From Maylandia zebra (lineage: Eukaryota > Chordata > Actinopteri > Cichliformes > Cichlidae): DNA of 64,000 nucleotides. The notes beneath the pieces were generated by a model. The model made no database searches. It was not told the DNA's origin and saw only the letters and a list, made by a program, of their open reading frames with translations. Position numbers and translations under genes: made by a program. Below, in pieces: positions 48,480-61,591 of this stretch; positions within the stretch are counted from its first letter, which is position 1, and each line of letters opens with the position of its first letter. The stretch is taken from the NCBI RefSeq assembly GCF_041146795.1, contig NC_135179.1, forward strand, positions 8,281,547 through 8,345,546. The letters are read 5' to 3'.

Positions 48480-48700
48480 AGGCTTTTATACTCTAACTGA
48501 GCACTTTTTACCACAAGCCTCATTCATTCAGTCACACGCACACATTCACACAAGCCCTTTTTTCTAAACCTCAATGGCTTGGCTAACATTCACATACACA
48601 CTCACACTCCGATGGGGTAACTTGGGGTTCGGTATTTTCCCAGAGGAACTGCTGAGGCTTCAGTAGCTAGATGAGCAGCTCTACCTCTGATCCCCAAATT
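48480..48700 (-). mobile_element. Degraded tRNA-derived SINE-like repeat
   Basis: The + strand words CTAACTGAGCAC, ACAAGCCTCATTCATTCA, CACACTCCGATGGGGTAACTTGGGGTTC and AGCAGCTCTACCTCTGATC resemble a dispersed teleost repeat whose reverse strand begins with a tRNA-like head (GGTAGAGCTGC). It is diverged and both ends are unclear. Confidence 0.5.
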
Positions 48701-49539
48701 TATCATATTTGTCTGCCCAAAAAATGTGATTACATGTTCTGCTGTAAAAAAGCTTGACCTGCGTTACCACACCAAGTTAATTAATCGGACGAAGACCTAC
48801 AAACTCTTCTCGCTGCAAAAATGTGACTTAGATGAGGGAAAATCGATTTGAAGTCATACAGAAATGAAAACAGCTAGTTATGGCACATCAGTTAGGTTTA
48901 GAAACACTTACATCAAGCATTTGCCTTCTTTAGAAGTTGCCAAAGACCTAATATTTGTGCCCACATCTCTTCAACATTTTTCCCTATTCATTTCCTATTC
49001 ACTGTAATATATGCTAATTTTGGGTAGTGGAAATCAAGAAAGTAAACAGTTGACTCCTGATGGTTCAGTCAGCCTAGAGTAAAAATAGGAGGGACTGACA
49101 CCTTCAACATCTTGGCGTCCACTTTTGATCATTGTGATTGTACGTGTCTCCTGATGCGAGGCAACAGTCACAATCCTACTCAGAGTGACTACAATCACTC
49201 TCAAGAAGAGTTTCAGACTGGACTCTGAATGTCAGAGGTTAACCCTCATGTTGTGTTCATTTTGTGTTTCCAGTCAAAAATGACGGTTCTATTAAGACTC
49301 ATCATAAAAACTAGATTTGTTGTGATTTTTTTTTTATTTTAAAAAACGATTTTTAATTAACTTTCAATACAAAATAGCAACTAAACATGAGGTAGTAAAA
49401 ATGTATTACAACTTAAAAATATTTTTATAGTAAGTATATTTCAATGTCATAGCATATACTCATGATTTAGGTGTCTTACCGTATACTGAAATATTCCAAG
49501 ATCTCATTTTATTTTCAACCATAATTTATTTTCCTAACT

Positions 49540-49630
49540 CCTTATCGAGTTCAGCTGGAGCTTATCCCAGCTGTCATGGAGTCATAGGAGGGATACAACC
49601 TGGACTGGTCACCAAGGTAACCAAGGTTTT
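49540..49630. repeat. Interspersed repeat fragment
   Basis: CAGCTGGAGCTTATCCCAGCTG, followed by GGAGGGATACAACCTGGACTGGTCACC, matches a unit I recognise as common in teleost genomes. Only one unit is seen. A short (ATC)n array lies just after it, at about 49,672-49,690. Confidence 0.55.
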
Positions 49631-50344
49631 GGTGCTTAAAGCTAACCAAACAATGAATTTAAAAATAATAATCATCATCATCATCATCAATTGAAAACAA
49701 ATGTAGCTGAGAAGAAAACACAAACAGGAGAAGAGTTATATTCTCCTAGCTGACAGTCTTACACCTTCCTTCCTGCCTTCTTTTATGCTTACTTTGTCTT
49801 TGGAGCATGCAGGACAGTTCATGCTCTGCAGCAACTGGTGTGTCCAGGCAACGACGTCAAAGGACAGCTTGTGCATTTCCAAGAGATGCCAGTCGCTCTG
49901 ACAAAACAATAGCACTTGATGTCCTGGGAATGAAAAGAGGGTTAAACATCTCTACTAAATGTTGTGCCAATGTTACGCCCCAGCCTAGAGGAAACCTGGA
50001 TATAACATATAAAGTGACTCCCCTGCTTTTCCCCCCTGCCAAGGAGGGACCACAGCCACAGCGGAGGTTCAGTCCAAACAGAAATACTTTATTTATCCAC
50101 ATCATGATGGGCAATCGCTCAAAAACAAATATAGATTCCTAGAAACAATATTATTCCATGATTGTTTTAAACAATTTTAAAACTATTTTGTTTTCTCCAA
50201 ACCTTAATAAACAATCCTGAAGTATAGCATATAAGCTGTTTACGTAATGGCCTAAAATTTGCAAAGAGGCTCACCCTGCTTGCATATATAAAGAGTTTTT
50301 ATATTTGTTCTTTAGTAGATATCAACTCACATCCTGCCATTTCT

Positions 50345-50540
50345 GTGATATGCAGAATACTGAAAGGTCTGCTACGTCTCCTACCAGGAGAAAGCCCCAG
50401 GATAGACCCAGGACACACTGGAGAGATTATGTCCCTCAGCTGGTTTGGGAACACCACACAGATGAGCAGCAGGTATTGTCTCTGTTTAAACTGCAACCAG
50501 GACCTGAATAAACAGGAGAAAGTGGATGGATGGACTTCAA
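50345..50540 (+). pseudogene. LINE 3' end (RTE/L2-like tail)
   Basis: The frame at 50,380-50,460 encodes RRKPQDRPRTHWRDYVPQLV, then WEH, close to the pattern R(G)RPRxRWRDYxxxLAWE at the C-terminus of a common fish non-LTR retrotransposon. It is followed by GAATAAACAGGAGAAAGTGGATGGATGG, a terminal (ATGG)n-type tail. The 5' part is absent. Confidence 0.65.
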
Positions 50541-52670
50541 TTACACTTTATATTCACAGGTTTTTTTACAGCATTACTGACAAAAGCAATGTTTTTAATA
50601 AGCTTTCTTCCTTGAATATGCCGTCATGCTGCCAGCAGACCTGTCTATGTGTGTGACTGGTCATAAGAGAACAAATGCCAACTGCCACAAAGAAATCAAT
50701 ATAATGTGAAAACTGACCAGAAAGGGAGAAAAACATCAAAAGTGATGGCATGGAGTTGTGATATCTCAGTCTGGAGCAAAGAGACCAACAGAGAAACAAG
50801 CTTTTGAAACTGATCACATTAAAAAGTACAAGTGAAATTGCAAGTATTGAATCAGCTCACCTGGGCCTTGAAAGAAGGAAATTCAATAAAAGACCCCGAA
50901 GAGAAACAATGGCTGTATTGATTTCAGCATATTAAACAAGCTCTGAGGTGTTGATTAATTTCTTCTGCCAGTGAACCCCTTAATGACTTCATCCAGTCGC
51001 CGTGCTGCTAATTAACAAGTGATTAAAAAGGCAGGCGGAAATGTCTAATCTAGGCCGGTGGTAGAGCTCACAAGGAAGTCATTCTGCACTCAGTCCGCCT
51101 GAGCGGGCTCCCCCCCCAAAAAAAGCCCCAAGACAGTTGTCCAGGGACTAATTTAGCCGCCTTTGTTCAGGTTGTGTGAATGGAAGTGAAGGGCTCTCTT
51201 GGGGAGAGTAACTAGAGAGTGACTTGTCTGCTCCACTGTCACTGTTCATTCAGTGAGCTGATACTGGCATGGCACTTGTTCGCTAATGATCTCGCAGCAG
51301 TGGGCTGATTCACAGCCCACTTTCTGGGTTGCTCCCTTTTCTGTCCCTTTCTTCTTCTGCAGCAGTGGAGGTTAACAGAACATGGGTGCTGCTGTGCTTT
51401 CATACGTCTATATTTGAGCCACTTCTCTCACCAGTCTCATGCCCCTAAGTGATTCACAGAGGAAAGTAAATGGCTTTCATTTCTTAACAGCAGAAACATG
51501 ATTAGAAGGGCTGAATTTTTCAGTCTGAAATGCTCCAGATTTACTGCTTAATAAAAGAACATCCTTAAGCTAAAAGAAACAGTTTCATTAATCTGTTTGA
51601 GCCCCTGTATGTTGCTTTATGCCTGTTTTTTATTGCACCCCAATAAACAAATGCATGGCAATCATGTGCTTTAAGCTGTTTTTGCCGACTCAGAATGGAT
51701 TTTTCTCAGTTCTGCTTTTGAATACAAATGAGGGCATTGAACTCCTCAGTGCAGGTCACCGAAATAATTCAGAGCTGCTGACCTCAGCAGATGATGGGAT
51801 TTCAAAATATGACAGCTTGAGTAAACATTTATTTTGTAGCCATTGTGCAGCATTGCCATCCACTGTGTCGCCCCGCTCCGTGGAGCTCTCACAGTCAGAA
51901 TAAAATGGCAATGTGATGTATTGGCTTTCGCTATCAGCAGCGAGCAGGCCCTATGTAATGAGCACCATGTTTCTCCAGAGGAGAAGTGATTCTTCAAACT
52001 AGAGATCATTGTGCAGTCTGTGCACAGTCCAGGCTCTTCCTGGTTCAGTGTGGGTTTCACACAGATCTGATAAGTGCTCAGATGAGTGTAAATGGGTAAT
52101 TTGCTGTCGCGGGAACCTCATTGCTCAGCAAAAACAGATTAATTTAATTCTAATTTGAGAGCGTTAGCAGAGCAAGGTGCTTTGACTGAACTGCTGTGAC
52201 ACTGTGACAAAGATGTGATTGAGTTTAATGTGTCCATAAATGAATAGATGTGCTGTCTCAGAAGCAGTAATGTGAACATTAAAATGCTATCCACCCTCTG
52301 CGCTACTCTTACACTGTTAAACATAATCAACTTGAGACTTTGTATTCATCCCAGGGGTTACTCACTGATGAAGTATTTTGTAACAACATTTTAATACGCT
52401 TTGTTGCCTTCAGCTCTCATTTTGGCAGCCCACAGACAGCAGACTGAATTGGCATAACTTCATGATTTACGTTTCCCTTGTGGCTGCATTTTGCTCTCTG
52501 ATTTCTGTTTCGATGTCAAACGGTACCTTTAAAAAAAATTTTTTTCTTACAGAACATGCTGTGCTGCTTAAATTCATATCCTAAAGCTAAATGTTTGGGG
52601 GTGTGAAACAGGTTCTTGGACATTTGACCAGTAGCCTCCAATAGAAAGAAAGGTTCAATTAACTAAACCA
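50541..52670. other. Intergenic stretch with possible conserved noncoding segments
   Basis: No exon seen. Segments near 50,960-51,330 and 52,370-52,510 have balanced composition, TAATTA-type homeodomain cores (GCTAATTAAC near 51,008) and an 8-bp inverted repeat AGTGGGCT/AGCCCACT (about 51,299-51,322). They look different from the surrounding repeat-rich DNA. A regulatory role is only a possibility. Confidence 0.3.
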
Positions 52671-52850
52671 CAGGTGTCGAACTCCAGGCCTCGAGGGCCG
52701 GCGTCCTACAGGTTTTAGATGTTTCCTTGATCCAACACAGCTGATTCAAATGGTTAAATTACCTCCTCAACATGCCATGAAGTTCTCCAGAGGCCTGGTA
52801 ATGAACTAAACATTTGATTCAGGTGTGTTTACCCAGGGTGAGATGACATT
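52671..52850. mobile_element. Palindromic hAT-like miniature DNA element, copy 2
   Basis: The left terminus CAGGTGTCGAACTCCAGGCC runs into GGTTTTAGATG, and the interior CACAGCTGATTCAAATGG, CCTCCTCAACATG and CCAGAGGCCTGGTAATGAAC matches the reverse strand of the element at 582-807. The right inverted repeat has decayed after AGGGTGAGATG, so only about three quarters of the element is recognisable. Confidence 0.65.
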
Positions 52851-55800
52851 GGAGTGAATCTACTGCAGGAAAGATTGTAGCTCTGTGTTAACACACACTT
52901 GATCTACACCAACAAACTACTAAAACCTCTGCCATTATAGAGGTGGTCATGCTTTCTGATGAACAACAAACCAAGTGAATTTGATTAGCAGCACCTGGCT
53001 GGTACTTACCGTCCTAATTCTTATGGAAGCAGAAAGGGTGTACGTAGTTTTTCAAAGTGTAGCTTTTACCTAGAAATTATTGTCTCAGTGAATGAATTAA
53101 CTTGTCTCCTAAACATCAGAAAGAGTAAAATAAGGACATCAGTATATCCTGGAGTCAAATATAACATTGTATTTTGTCCAGTTAATAGTTAAACACCTCC
53201 CATAATTCTGTTATGAGATTTAACCCAGTTGTGGCTTTTGATAGCTGCAGTCCAAAAGGGGAAACTGCCACACCCTTCTTCCAGCTGCGTCTGAAAACAG
53301 AGGCTTCCTGTAACTGAGCACCAGATACAGATCAGACACTCTGCCATGAGTCAGGATGGCACAGTTTCTATCAGATTTCTATCTAGCATTGCAAGCACAT
53401 CACACACATCTCCACAGGGAGAGACCAGATCGTGGAAAGAGGAAAACATGGTGGTTCAGGTTGCCTTGGCAAACTTACACACAGTTATATTTGTATTTGC
53501 TTTTTCCAGATTTCCTTGACTGATGAAAGATATGGGATGCATTCCCAACTCATCACAATTCCAAATTACATAGAGGCATCGTGTCCAGGTATCAGTGGCT
53601 GACAACCCCTGACTTTAAAACAGTATGAGTTTAGAAAACAAGCCTGAGGTTTTTATATATTGCTGTTATTGCCAGAAACAAATCTCATGTAAAGAAAAGG
53701 CTTAACAAATTCTGAAAGGAGCTACACTAGGATTTTCTGAGAAATACAGCTAAAAAGGGATGATATTCAGTTATCCAGTAGAAATCAGTAATCTTAAAGC
53801 CCAGCCATCATGCTAGATTTAAACTCTTAAAACAACCTTTTTTGCTCAGTTTAATCCGAGGTGTGACATACGGATCCAAGATGTCTTTAAAAAATAGTGA
53901 AATTTCAACATGAATGACTTCTCTAAAGCCACCATATCATCCATACTTTTTCACTTTAGTGTCAGATTGTGTTTGACTAGACAACATGAAAAAGATAAAA
54001 GAATAACAGTGTGTTTCCTTGCATTCAAAGTGGAATAATTTCACTTTTTTGGCTCATGATGAATGTTTGATACACGGGACAGCAAAGCACAAGTGCGGAT
54101 CTGTATAACATATTCTGTATATAAAAGGTAAAAAATAGCCACCCTGGTTTGTGGTACCCTGATTTGAAGCCTAAAGTGCAATATTTTAGCCATCCCTGTC
54201 ATGGTGTTTAGAATACGGACATGTCGAGCAAACCAGACACTGCACGCTGTAAAACATATCCAGCTCGATAGGCTCTTTATGGATGACTGCAATCTACAGA
54301 AGGAACACCATGCTGTAAGACTAAGACTACAAATGACCAGTTGAAACCATAAACTCACAGAGAAAGTCTTTGCCGAGGTGAGAAATTGTGTAAAATTGCA
54401 TCATTTTTGAGATTTCTACAATCCGACTTCTTTTTGCAACCAGAGCAGTCGCCCCCTGCTGGCTTCTGAAGAATGTTTAACCAGACACCAGTTCACTTCT
54501 CCAAAATTAAAGAACACCACACACCTTTCGTACTTTCACTTTATGACATAAAATCTGGTTTATTTCCTTTACCATACTGGTTAGAGAACTAACTCCTTTA
54601 TGGCCTTTTTAACATCTACAGACTCTTAATGCTGTTTATCAGCCAATCATCTCTAAGCTGTGCATCACTGTGAAATAAATAGATGCCTGTAAGCCCCCCA
54701 ACCCTGAATGGTGCCGTTAAAACATTCACACACTACTAAAACTCAAAGGCTCGAGCTTCTGTTTTCTTCTTCCTCCACTAAGCTGTCAACAGTGACACTT
54801 TTGGCGATCTGTGCTCCACTGAAGTGGTTCAGACTCACTTGGCTTAGTATCTAAAGGACTCTGCTTTGTTAACAGGTCTTTTCAAGTGGTCTAACACAGA
54901 AAGTCAGAGACTCTGCTCTCAGAGAGCCAACTTACACCCTGGAGGACGTGTTTTTGTTGGCTCTCCACAGAGGGGGAACAGAGCGAGTAGGTGGACGGGT
55001 GATGGAGAAATAGAAAGAGAAGTTAGGTGTGAAACTTACACTCTTCCTGCACAGTTGGCTGAAGAAAGAACCACTGTTGGCACAATCAACACAGAGCCCA
55101 CAATAACAAAAGAAGCTCTGCTACTACTGATTAGACTCCATGTGTGGGAAAAAAGGCTTACAAAGACAGAGCTGCAGAGATACAGGCTGTGGTGAGAGGC
55201 AAAGCATGAGGAGCAAAACAAACATACAAATCAAGGGTCGTATAACCGCACAAGCAACAGTTTTCAATTTCAATAAATCTGGTTATAATTAATTACTTAG
55301 TGATCAGACTTCCTGCTGATATCTCACTTTAGTTTGGTTTCATAATTTCCTCTGGCTATAATCTATAAACAGATTATATTTATGGCCAAATGGGGCAAAT
55401 CTCAGTTGGGGGTATGCCACTTTGCTCTCTCGCTCCTTCCCTTTGTGTTTTTTGGGCTGAGAAAAATATATTTGCACATAAAACGATCCCGTGGTGCAGC
55501 ATTAGAGATGCTATAGTCATTTAAAAAAATGAAATAGTGTTCACTGTGTAATTTTGAGTATTTTTTCAAAAACAATTAAGCGATTAAAATGGCATAAAAT
55601 CCAGAATGAAAATTTTTACTTGGCAACAGGGGAAGCAAATTAGCATTTCTTTGCTTTCAGGAAGAAGTTAGGAGAAGGATGTTTGCCTCTGTCTCTCACT
55701 GCTGTCCCTTTCTTTCAGCAGGCCTGCCGTCCCCTGTGTTATTTATGAAATGAGGCCTTTGCTGACATGTGGGCAGACACACAAAGCGTCGTTTAGCACC

Positions 55801-57962
55801 GGGTCATTTGTCACATCAGAGCATTCCTTGGCACATGCAGGGAGGCTCCCTGTAATCTGTCAGAGTCAAATGTAAAGAGGCGACACAGAGCAGCAGGATC
55901 AGCAGACGCCCTGCTGTCAAATCGACTGTGACCCTAAACCCCACATTGTTCTCAGTTAGCAAATTCTTGTCTGAATGAAAGCTGAGCCAAAATACTGTTT
56001 TGCATCATGATGGGAAAAGACGCGAAGGCTTTTATGTCAAGATTACAGCAAAAGCAAAAGGTAAGCTCAATTTAAGATCACCAAACGAACAACAAAAATA
56101 GGAAAACAAACTAATAATATACTATCTAACGACAAGAAGGAAGACAGAAGACAAGAAACATCAACCACAGCTGAAAAGGCAAAAGTAAAGTAAAGCAGGA
56201 CATAAAAACAGAACAAAACACATGAGGGATCTGTTTTCTACTGAGAGAAGTGACCTGGAGGTATCTGCTGGTCTGTAGCTGAATCCTCCAAACACTAAGG
56301 AAAGGTGCAGCACATCTTTTATGACCTACTTTACCAGAGGCTCCACTGAACCATCCTTTATGAAAGGAAAAGAGATCAAATCATTCCACAGTTCAAAGTG
56401 ACGCACTGTCTTACAAAAAAAAAAAAAAAGCAGTTAATGTTGCGTTTTCTATTTCCTGCCATAACCTGCAGATATTTTTAAACGCACGGGTGAACTGTGA
56501 ACTATGATTGTATTACAAAAACATTTTTTTAAGAAACCACCTTTACAATAGATAAAATGTCTACGTGGAAAAAAAATGTTTTACTTTTTTTTTAACTGTA
56601 AAAAATTGTAGTTATATAGCTAGTACTTAAGGGCCAACTTAAGCTTCCTTCAAACTTGTTCTCTTTTAGTTGTCCTAAGCGGGCTTTCTGATGATCACTG
56701 TGCCTCTGCTAATGTCACTCTGTTTGATTTGTTTGCTCTTATTCTTGTAGGCTCATTCTGAGATGGTCTGTCCCCACCAAATCATTCAGCTGCATGTCTG
56801 CCCTCCATCGTCTTTTGCCTCCTGGAAAAATCTGGCCAGTCACTCCCATTTTAGACTAATTCAGTTCAAACATTAGACGCTTCAGAACTTACCAGCAACA
56901 TGGATCAACCTCCTTCTATTTCTGACACAAGTTGTCTCCTGTGCTAAGACCCTGAATTCCCCAGTTGCTAATAGATAAACGTTTTAAACTGGACGCTTAA
57001 GATTTAAGAAGGATGTTGTCGTTTCAGCACAGCAGGCTTAATCCACTGTCATGTTATTAAAGAGGCTAGAGTAAACAGAATCGGATTTTCTGCACATCAT
57101 TCTGCCTCGACCGCAAGACATTTTCCATCAAATTCAGGTAAAGTGAGTAGGAAAATACACAGAATATCACTAAAGAACATGATAGGCACACAGAGAAAAT
57201 AACTATAGGATTAACAGGAAACTAAAGAAAACCATTGGGACTGTGATACTTTATAACATACTGCATCATAGCCTAATCCAGAGAGGCTTATATTTCCAAA
57301 ATTAGAAAACAGTTGTTGTGCTCAGAGTTTTAAACAATCCTGCATATTATCATAAACAGGTATTTAGAGGTTGAGTAACGTGTTGTCACAGGAAAAATTA
57401 TTTTTCAGGTTTTACGAGCTGAAAAATGAAGGTCCACTAAAAACTGCAGCATCATCAGCACTCGGCAAGAAGTTGTTGGTTTCAACGCGACCAGCTTGTT
57501 GGTGCCTTTCTGTGTGGAGTTTGCATGTTTTCCTGTGTAAGCGTGGGTTCTCTCTGAGTAATCTGGCTTCCTTCTACAAACTGAACACAGGCATGCAGTT
57601 AGGTTCGTTGGTTAAGTGTAAGAAAATCAACTGTCTCTTTGATGCATATTTATCAATAAACCGTTTAACACAAATACAGTTACACTAGCTTTTTATCTAT
57701 TACGTATGGAGTCAAACTTTTACTATTCAACCAGCTCCAGAGAGAAAAATAGAAAAATAAAGAGCACCACCATCCTACATGTGTCTCATAACCCGGAGCA
57801 ACATCTAAAAGGATAAGATATCAATTTCCTGTTATTATACCCATATCTTTTCTGAGATTTATTTAATCTACCTCATATTGGATTTCCATCAGCAGTGCTG
57901 GCCTCCTTCTTTCTGCATTTACAGGCCTGTGGTTAACAGGGGTGTGTGAAGCATTTGCAATG
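52851..57962. other. Intergenic block, no gene seen
   Basis: About 5 kb without a supported exon. The stretch at 55,640-55,930 is of higher complexity and GC content and could be a conserved noncoding element. The frame at 54,866-55,195 starts at TTG, has no domain pattern and is bounded by no splice sites that fit a gene. Confidence 0.4.

Positions 57963-58022
<60 letters not shown>
57963..58022. repeat. (TG)n microsatellite
   Basis: About 28 TG units with one GTGC interruption near the start. Confidence 0.95.
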
Positions 58023-58026
<4 letters not shown>

Positions 58027-58849
58027 GAGGGTTTACTGATTTCTGATGGGCAGTGGGTGTTTTATTTCCTCTTAACATGTGAAAGACAACTCCTCCTCCA
58101 GAAGATGGAGGTCTCATCTTCATTAGTACAAACCTGAGGGTGAAGCTCTGCTGTAGATCCAGGCTTTCAAGCAGGGATGTGTCCACAAGGGGAGGGGAAA
58201 TACGACTGCTCCCTCTGGTGCTACCCACCACCACTGATGTTGGATGAAAACATTAATGGGATCTTTTTTGTACAATGTAGTACAAAGCAGTGTGGTTTTA
58301 ATGTAGCTGCACCCTATTTATGTCTTTTTTAAGCTGATTTCTGTTTCTGCTGTTTTCTTGTATATTGTAGATACAAAAACTGTAATTTATCAACTAATAT
58401 TGTCTCCCCCATTGAATAAAAGTCCTACATCATAACATAACTTAAAGAATTCATTGTACTATAATATTCCAATAGAGCACTTTGCTCTCAGACTGTAGGC
58501 TTTTTTGTGGTTGCTAGAGTTTGGAAAAGTAGATGGGAGGCAGAGCATCAGGCTCCTGTCCTGTGGAACCAGCTCCCAGTTTTTGTTCAGGATATTTCAG
58601 ATTAGAAATAATCTAATCTAGAATAATCCCAGCAGCATATAAGATACTAACCTGTTGCAACATTATCATGTTAATTATCATGATCCAGTAAAATATATGA
58701 CTTTGCATAATGAGAACAGGCCCCCCCAAAATACATACAGACAAAAGATGCATATATGTAGACTACTCCATAATAAAGACTTTAACTGATCAAGCACACA
58801 CATCCATACATATGCAATAATACTAAGTGCAATAATCCTTTCTGTCATC

Positions 58850-59106
58850 GTTGTATTTTTACTCAGTTGTATATAGTATTTGTATTTGTATTCTATTTTT
58901 ATCTTATTGTATATTTATTTTATTTTATTCTACTATATATAGTATTTTATTTTATTCTATTCTGTACAGTTGTGTACTGTATTTATTCTTATTGTATTCT
59001 AATTTTTGCCTCATAACTTTTGCACTGTCCACTTCCTGCTGTGACAAAACAAATTTCCCAAGTGTGGGACTAATAAAGGTTATCTTATCTTATCTTATCT
59101 TATCTT
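58850..59106 (+). mobile_element. Retroelement 3' tail ending in (TTATC)n
   Basis: A T-rich stretch is followed by GCACTGTCCACTTCCTGCTG, TGACAAAACAAATTTCCCAAG and TGTGGGACTAATAAAGG, and then five TTATC units (59,080-59,106). This is a widespread teleost repeat end that I take to be a non-LTR retrotransposon 3' terminus. The family name is uncertain. Confidence 0.6.
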
Positions 59107-60329
59107 ACATGTTTTTAATGTTACTTATTACATACAGGGACAAAATACTTGTTTCCCCATTTTGCAAAAAGCTATTTTTATGTGTATAGCTGAAACCCAC
59201 TAAAAAGGAGGAATGTGTTACTGTATACTGCATTTAAATGCCACATCGTTTTGCAAACTGCAGATATTTGACTTCCCAGATGCTTGATGGTGACTTGAGG
59301 AGGTCTGGGGACAGCAGCAGCAAACCCATCCTATGAAGGATTAAGGGATGTGTTTGATGGATGTAGGATTTAACAGGGGCGATAACAACAGCAACAACAA
59401 CAACCTAGAAATGCCTCATGAATGAGTAAAAAGGCACAAAAATGCCACCAATGGCTGATGTCTGGAGGCGTTTCTCCAGCCTTCAGTCATCCAAGCGGCA
59501 GAGCAAATGATGGAGAGGAGAGGATCAGTGAAGTCAGCCTGAACCAAGACAGGATGTAGGGGCATCAACCTTCAAAATAAAACACACCTTGCGCAAAAAC
59601 TTGATAAGCAAGTTTGAGGAATAGCTTATAATGATATCATTAAAATATTACTGAAGAAATATTGTCGGTATAACTGTATTTTTTAACCCTTATTCTATAT
59701 TTTTTGTCTTGTTTTGATTTTATTTGTCTGTAATTTTCTTATCTTTTAAACTTATTTGTTTTGAATTTCAATTTATTTTCAGTCCATACAGTTTAGAGGC
59801 AGGATTACATAAATTTACTCTTCGTCCTACTCCTTTTCCAGTATGTAAACTGACCGGTCATAATGTTGTTGATGGCAGTTCAGTATCCCTTTTCTTGTTT
59901 ATCTGTTTACAATGCTCTTTTGTTACTTATTTGTGTTTTCTTTTTCTTTTACATGTCTAAAATCAATCAAAATGTTTAGTTTGAATTTTACGCACTATTA
60001 GTTTTAATCTTTTTAAATGCTCATATTGTAAGGGATACTTGTGGGGGAGGTGGGGGATCAGATCAGCTTTTGCACTAAAAAAGACTTACAGCCAAGTGAA
60101 CTTTTTATATAATAATAATAATAATAATACTATGTTTATTTATTCCTATTATAATTTAGTCTCCTTGGCTTGTAATAATGATTGATTAATAGACTCATTG
60201 AAGAGTATCCTTGTCCTTTCAATTATCCTGAAAATGCAGCTTCCTCTAACGGAAATCTTTTAGGACCTCGCCTAACTTTATGCACTTTTCAGATAAACAG
60301 ATCAGTCAAAGTATCAGTAACTATCGGAC
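59107..60329. other. Upstream flank of ehbp1, no gene seen
   Basis: AT-rich with short (CAA)n near 59,390 and (AAT)n near 60,111-60,129. No exon is recognised. Confidence 0.5.
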
Positions 60330-60669
60330 TACTTAACTAAGAGGATCCCTGCTGCCAGGGATCGGTTCACTTTGCTTCAGTTTAGCTGCGGGACAGCCGT
60401 GAATAAACGCCGGTTTTTGAGTTCCGGGGGTTGCGCTTACCTGAGGAGCAGAGTGCCAGGCTACGGTTTCCGCTCGTGCCGTGTTGTGGTGACTAGCCGT
60501 GGTCACTAGCAGGGCTAGCTAGCTGTATGACTGGTGTTGCTGCAGCATAGAGAAAGCGGCAATTAGCCAGCAAGCAGGCTACTCTCACTCGTCTGTTTTC
60601 TTGGTTCTCTTTTTAAGACAGTTCGCCATCTCTGCTGATAACACATTATGTGCTGGGTGCTGCAGTAAG
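60330..60669 (+). other. ehbp1: ehbp1 promoter region and noncoding exon 1, start approximate
   Basis: CpG-rich sequence begins near 60,340 and an exon ends in CAGTAAG|GTGAGT at 60,669, a consensus donor. No TATA box is evident, which suits a CpG-type promoter. An 8-bp hairpin, GATCCCTG/CAGGGATC, lies at 60,344-60,363. Short upstream frames start at 60,527 (8 codons with stop) and 60,648 (7 codons with stop). The transcription start cannot be fixed from sequence. Confidence 0.55.
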
Positions 60670-61215
60670 GTGAGTGTCACACAGCCTCAGGAGTTTCACA
60701 TGTAAAGTCGTTAGCCTGGAAGCTGAATCACCCCGGTTAGCGGCGGACAGCGGCGCAGACTACTCCCTGGATTCCCGAGGAATTCCACTAATTTGTCCGT
60801 GTTTAAAACGTGTTTTAGTGGGGTCTCATTTTCAGGTGGTGCATGTTGTTGCAGCTTTTGTTAACTGTGTGGTTGAAAGAGCTTGTTTTAGTGTGATGTC
60901 AGTGCTTCTCTTTCATTATTTCATTGCAGAAATTCAAATTTTATTATCAAACATGCTAGCAAATAGCCCCCCCCCCCCGACACGCCGTGTTGGCAGCATT
61001 AAGTGCTGCTGCATTCTTATACATGAACAAAGTGCTCTGCAGATAAACTGTCTTGTTGTAACATCTGCAGAGCTTAAGCCAGTGATAACGGAGCAGCTGC
61101 TTTACGTAAATTGCATCTCTATAACGTTTAGTGGGTTTGTGACATAGTCAAAGATACTCCGGGCTTTTCTGTGTTTCTCTACCGACTGTGTCTTTTCCCC
61201 TCCTTTCTTTTGCAG
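60670..61215 (+). other. ehbp1: ehbp1 intron 1 (inferred, 546 bp)
   Basis: Runs from GTGAGT (60,670) to a strong acceptor, CCTTTCTTTTGCAG (61,215). It includes a run of ten C near 60,968. A 157-codon open frame through it starts with GTG inside the donor and is a chance frame. Confidence 0.5.
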
Positions 61216-61591
61216 GAAGGTCAGCAGATGGAAAAATGATATTTATACCCAGTGGATTACTCATCACGCCTTTCGAAATTGTGGAGTGCTTTTCTCCTTA
61301 GCATCATGCGTTTCTACAAATCAAGCCTAGTCTCCTGCTGCAGAGATTTCACCTCCTTACGTTTGGATTTATCCGCCAGTTTTTAAAGACGGTCCTTATC
61401 ATCTTCTTCTTCTTTTTAGTGTCGTTCTTGTTATTATTTTTAAAGTGCTTCCGGTAAAACATTAACTATGTGTCTATGCGGGTTGGATATGCTCAGATAA
61501 ACACAAGCGTGAAGTCGTGCGAAGGGAAGCCCAAAGAAGGAAGTCCAGGACGGGATAGGCACGCAGAAACTACCCCGCGTCCCAAAGAAAC
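61216..61591 (+). other. ehbp1: ehbp1 5' UTR in exon 2, with upstream ATGs
   Basis: Upstream frames start at 61,228 (MEK then stop), 61,236 (ends 61,301), 61,306 (ends 61,386), 61,468 (ends 61,500) and 61,476. The last runs 65 codons to a stop at 61,671-61,673 and so overlaps the main start. An alternative acceptor, CTTCTTCTTTTTAG at 61,419, would shorten the exon and remove the first three of these. Confidence 0.5.

Noticed and set aside
54866-55195. 109-codon + strand open frame
   Set aside because: Starts at TTG, no family resemblance, no neighbouring exons.
57863-58234. 123-codon minus-strand frame with a His-Thr run
   Set aside because: The run is a (CA)n microsatellite read in frame.
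60674-61147. 157-codon + strand open frame
   Set aside because: It begins with GTG inside the ehbp1 intron 1 donor, lies wholly in the inferred intron and has no domain pattern.
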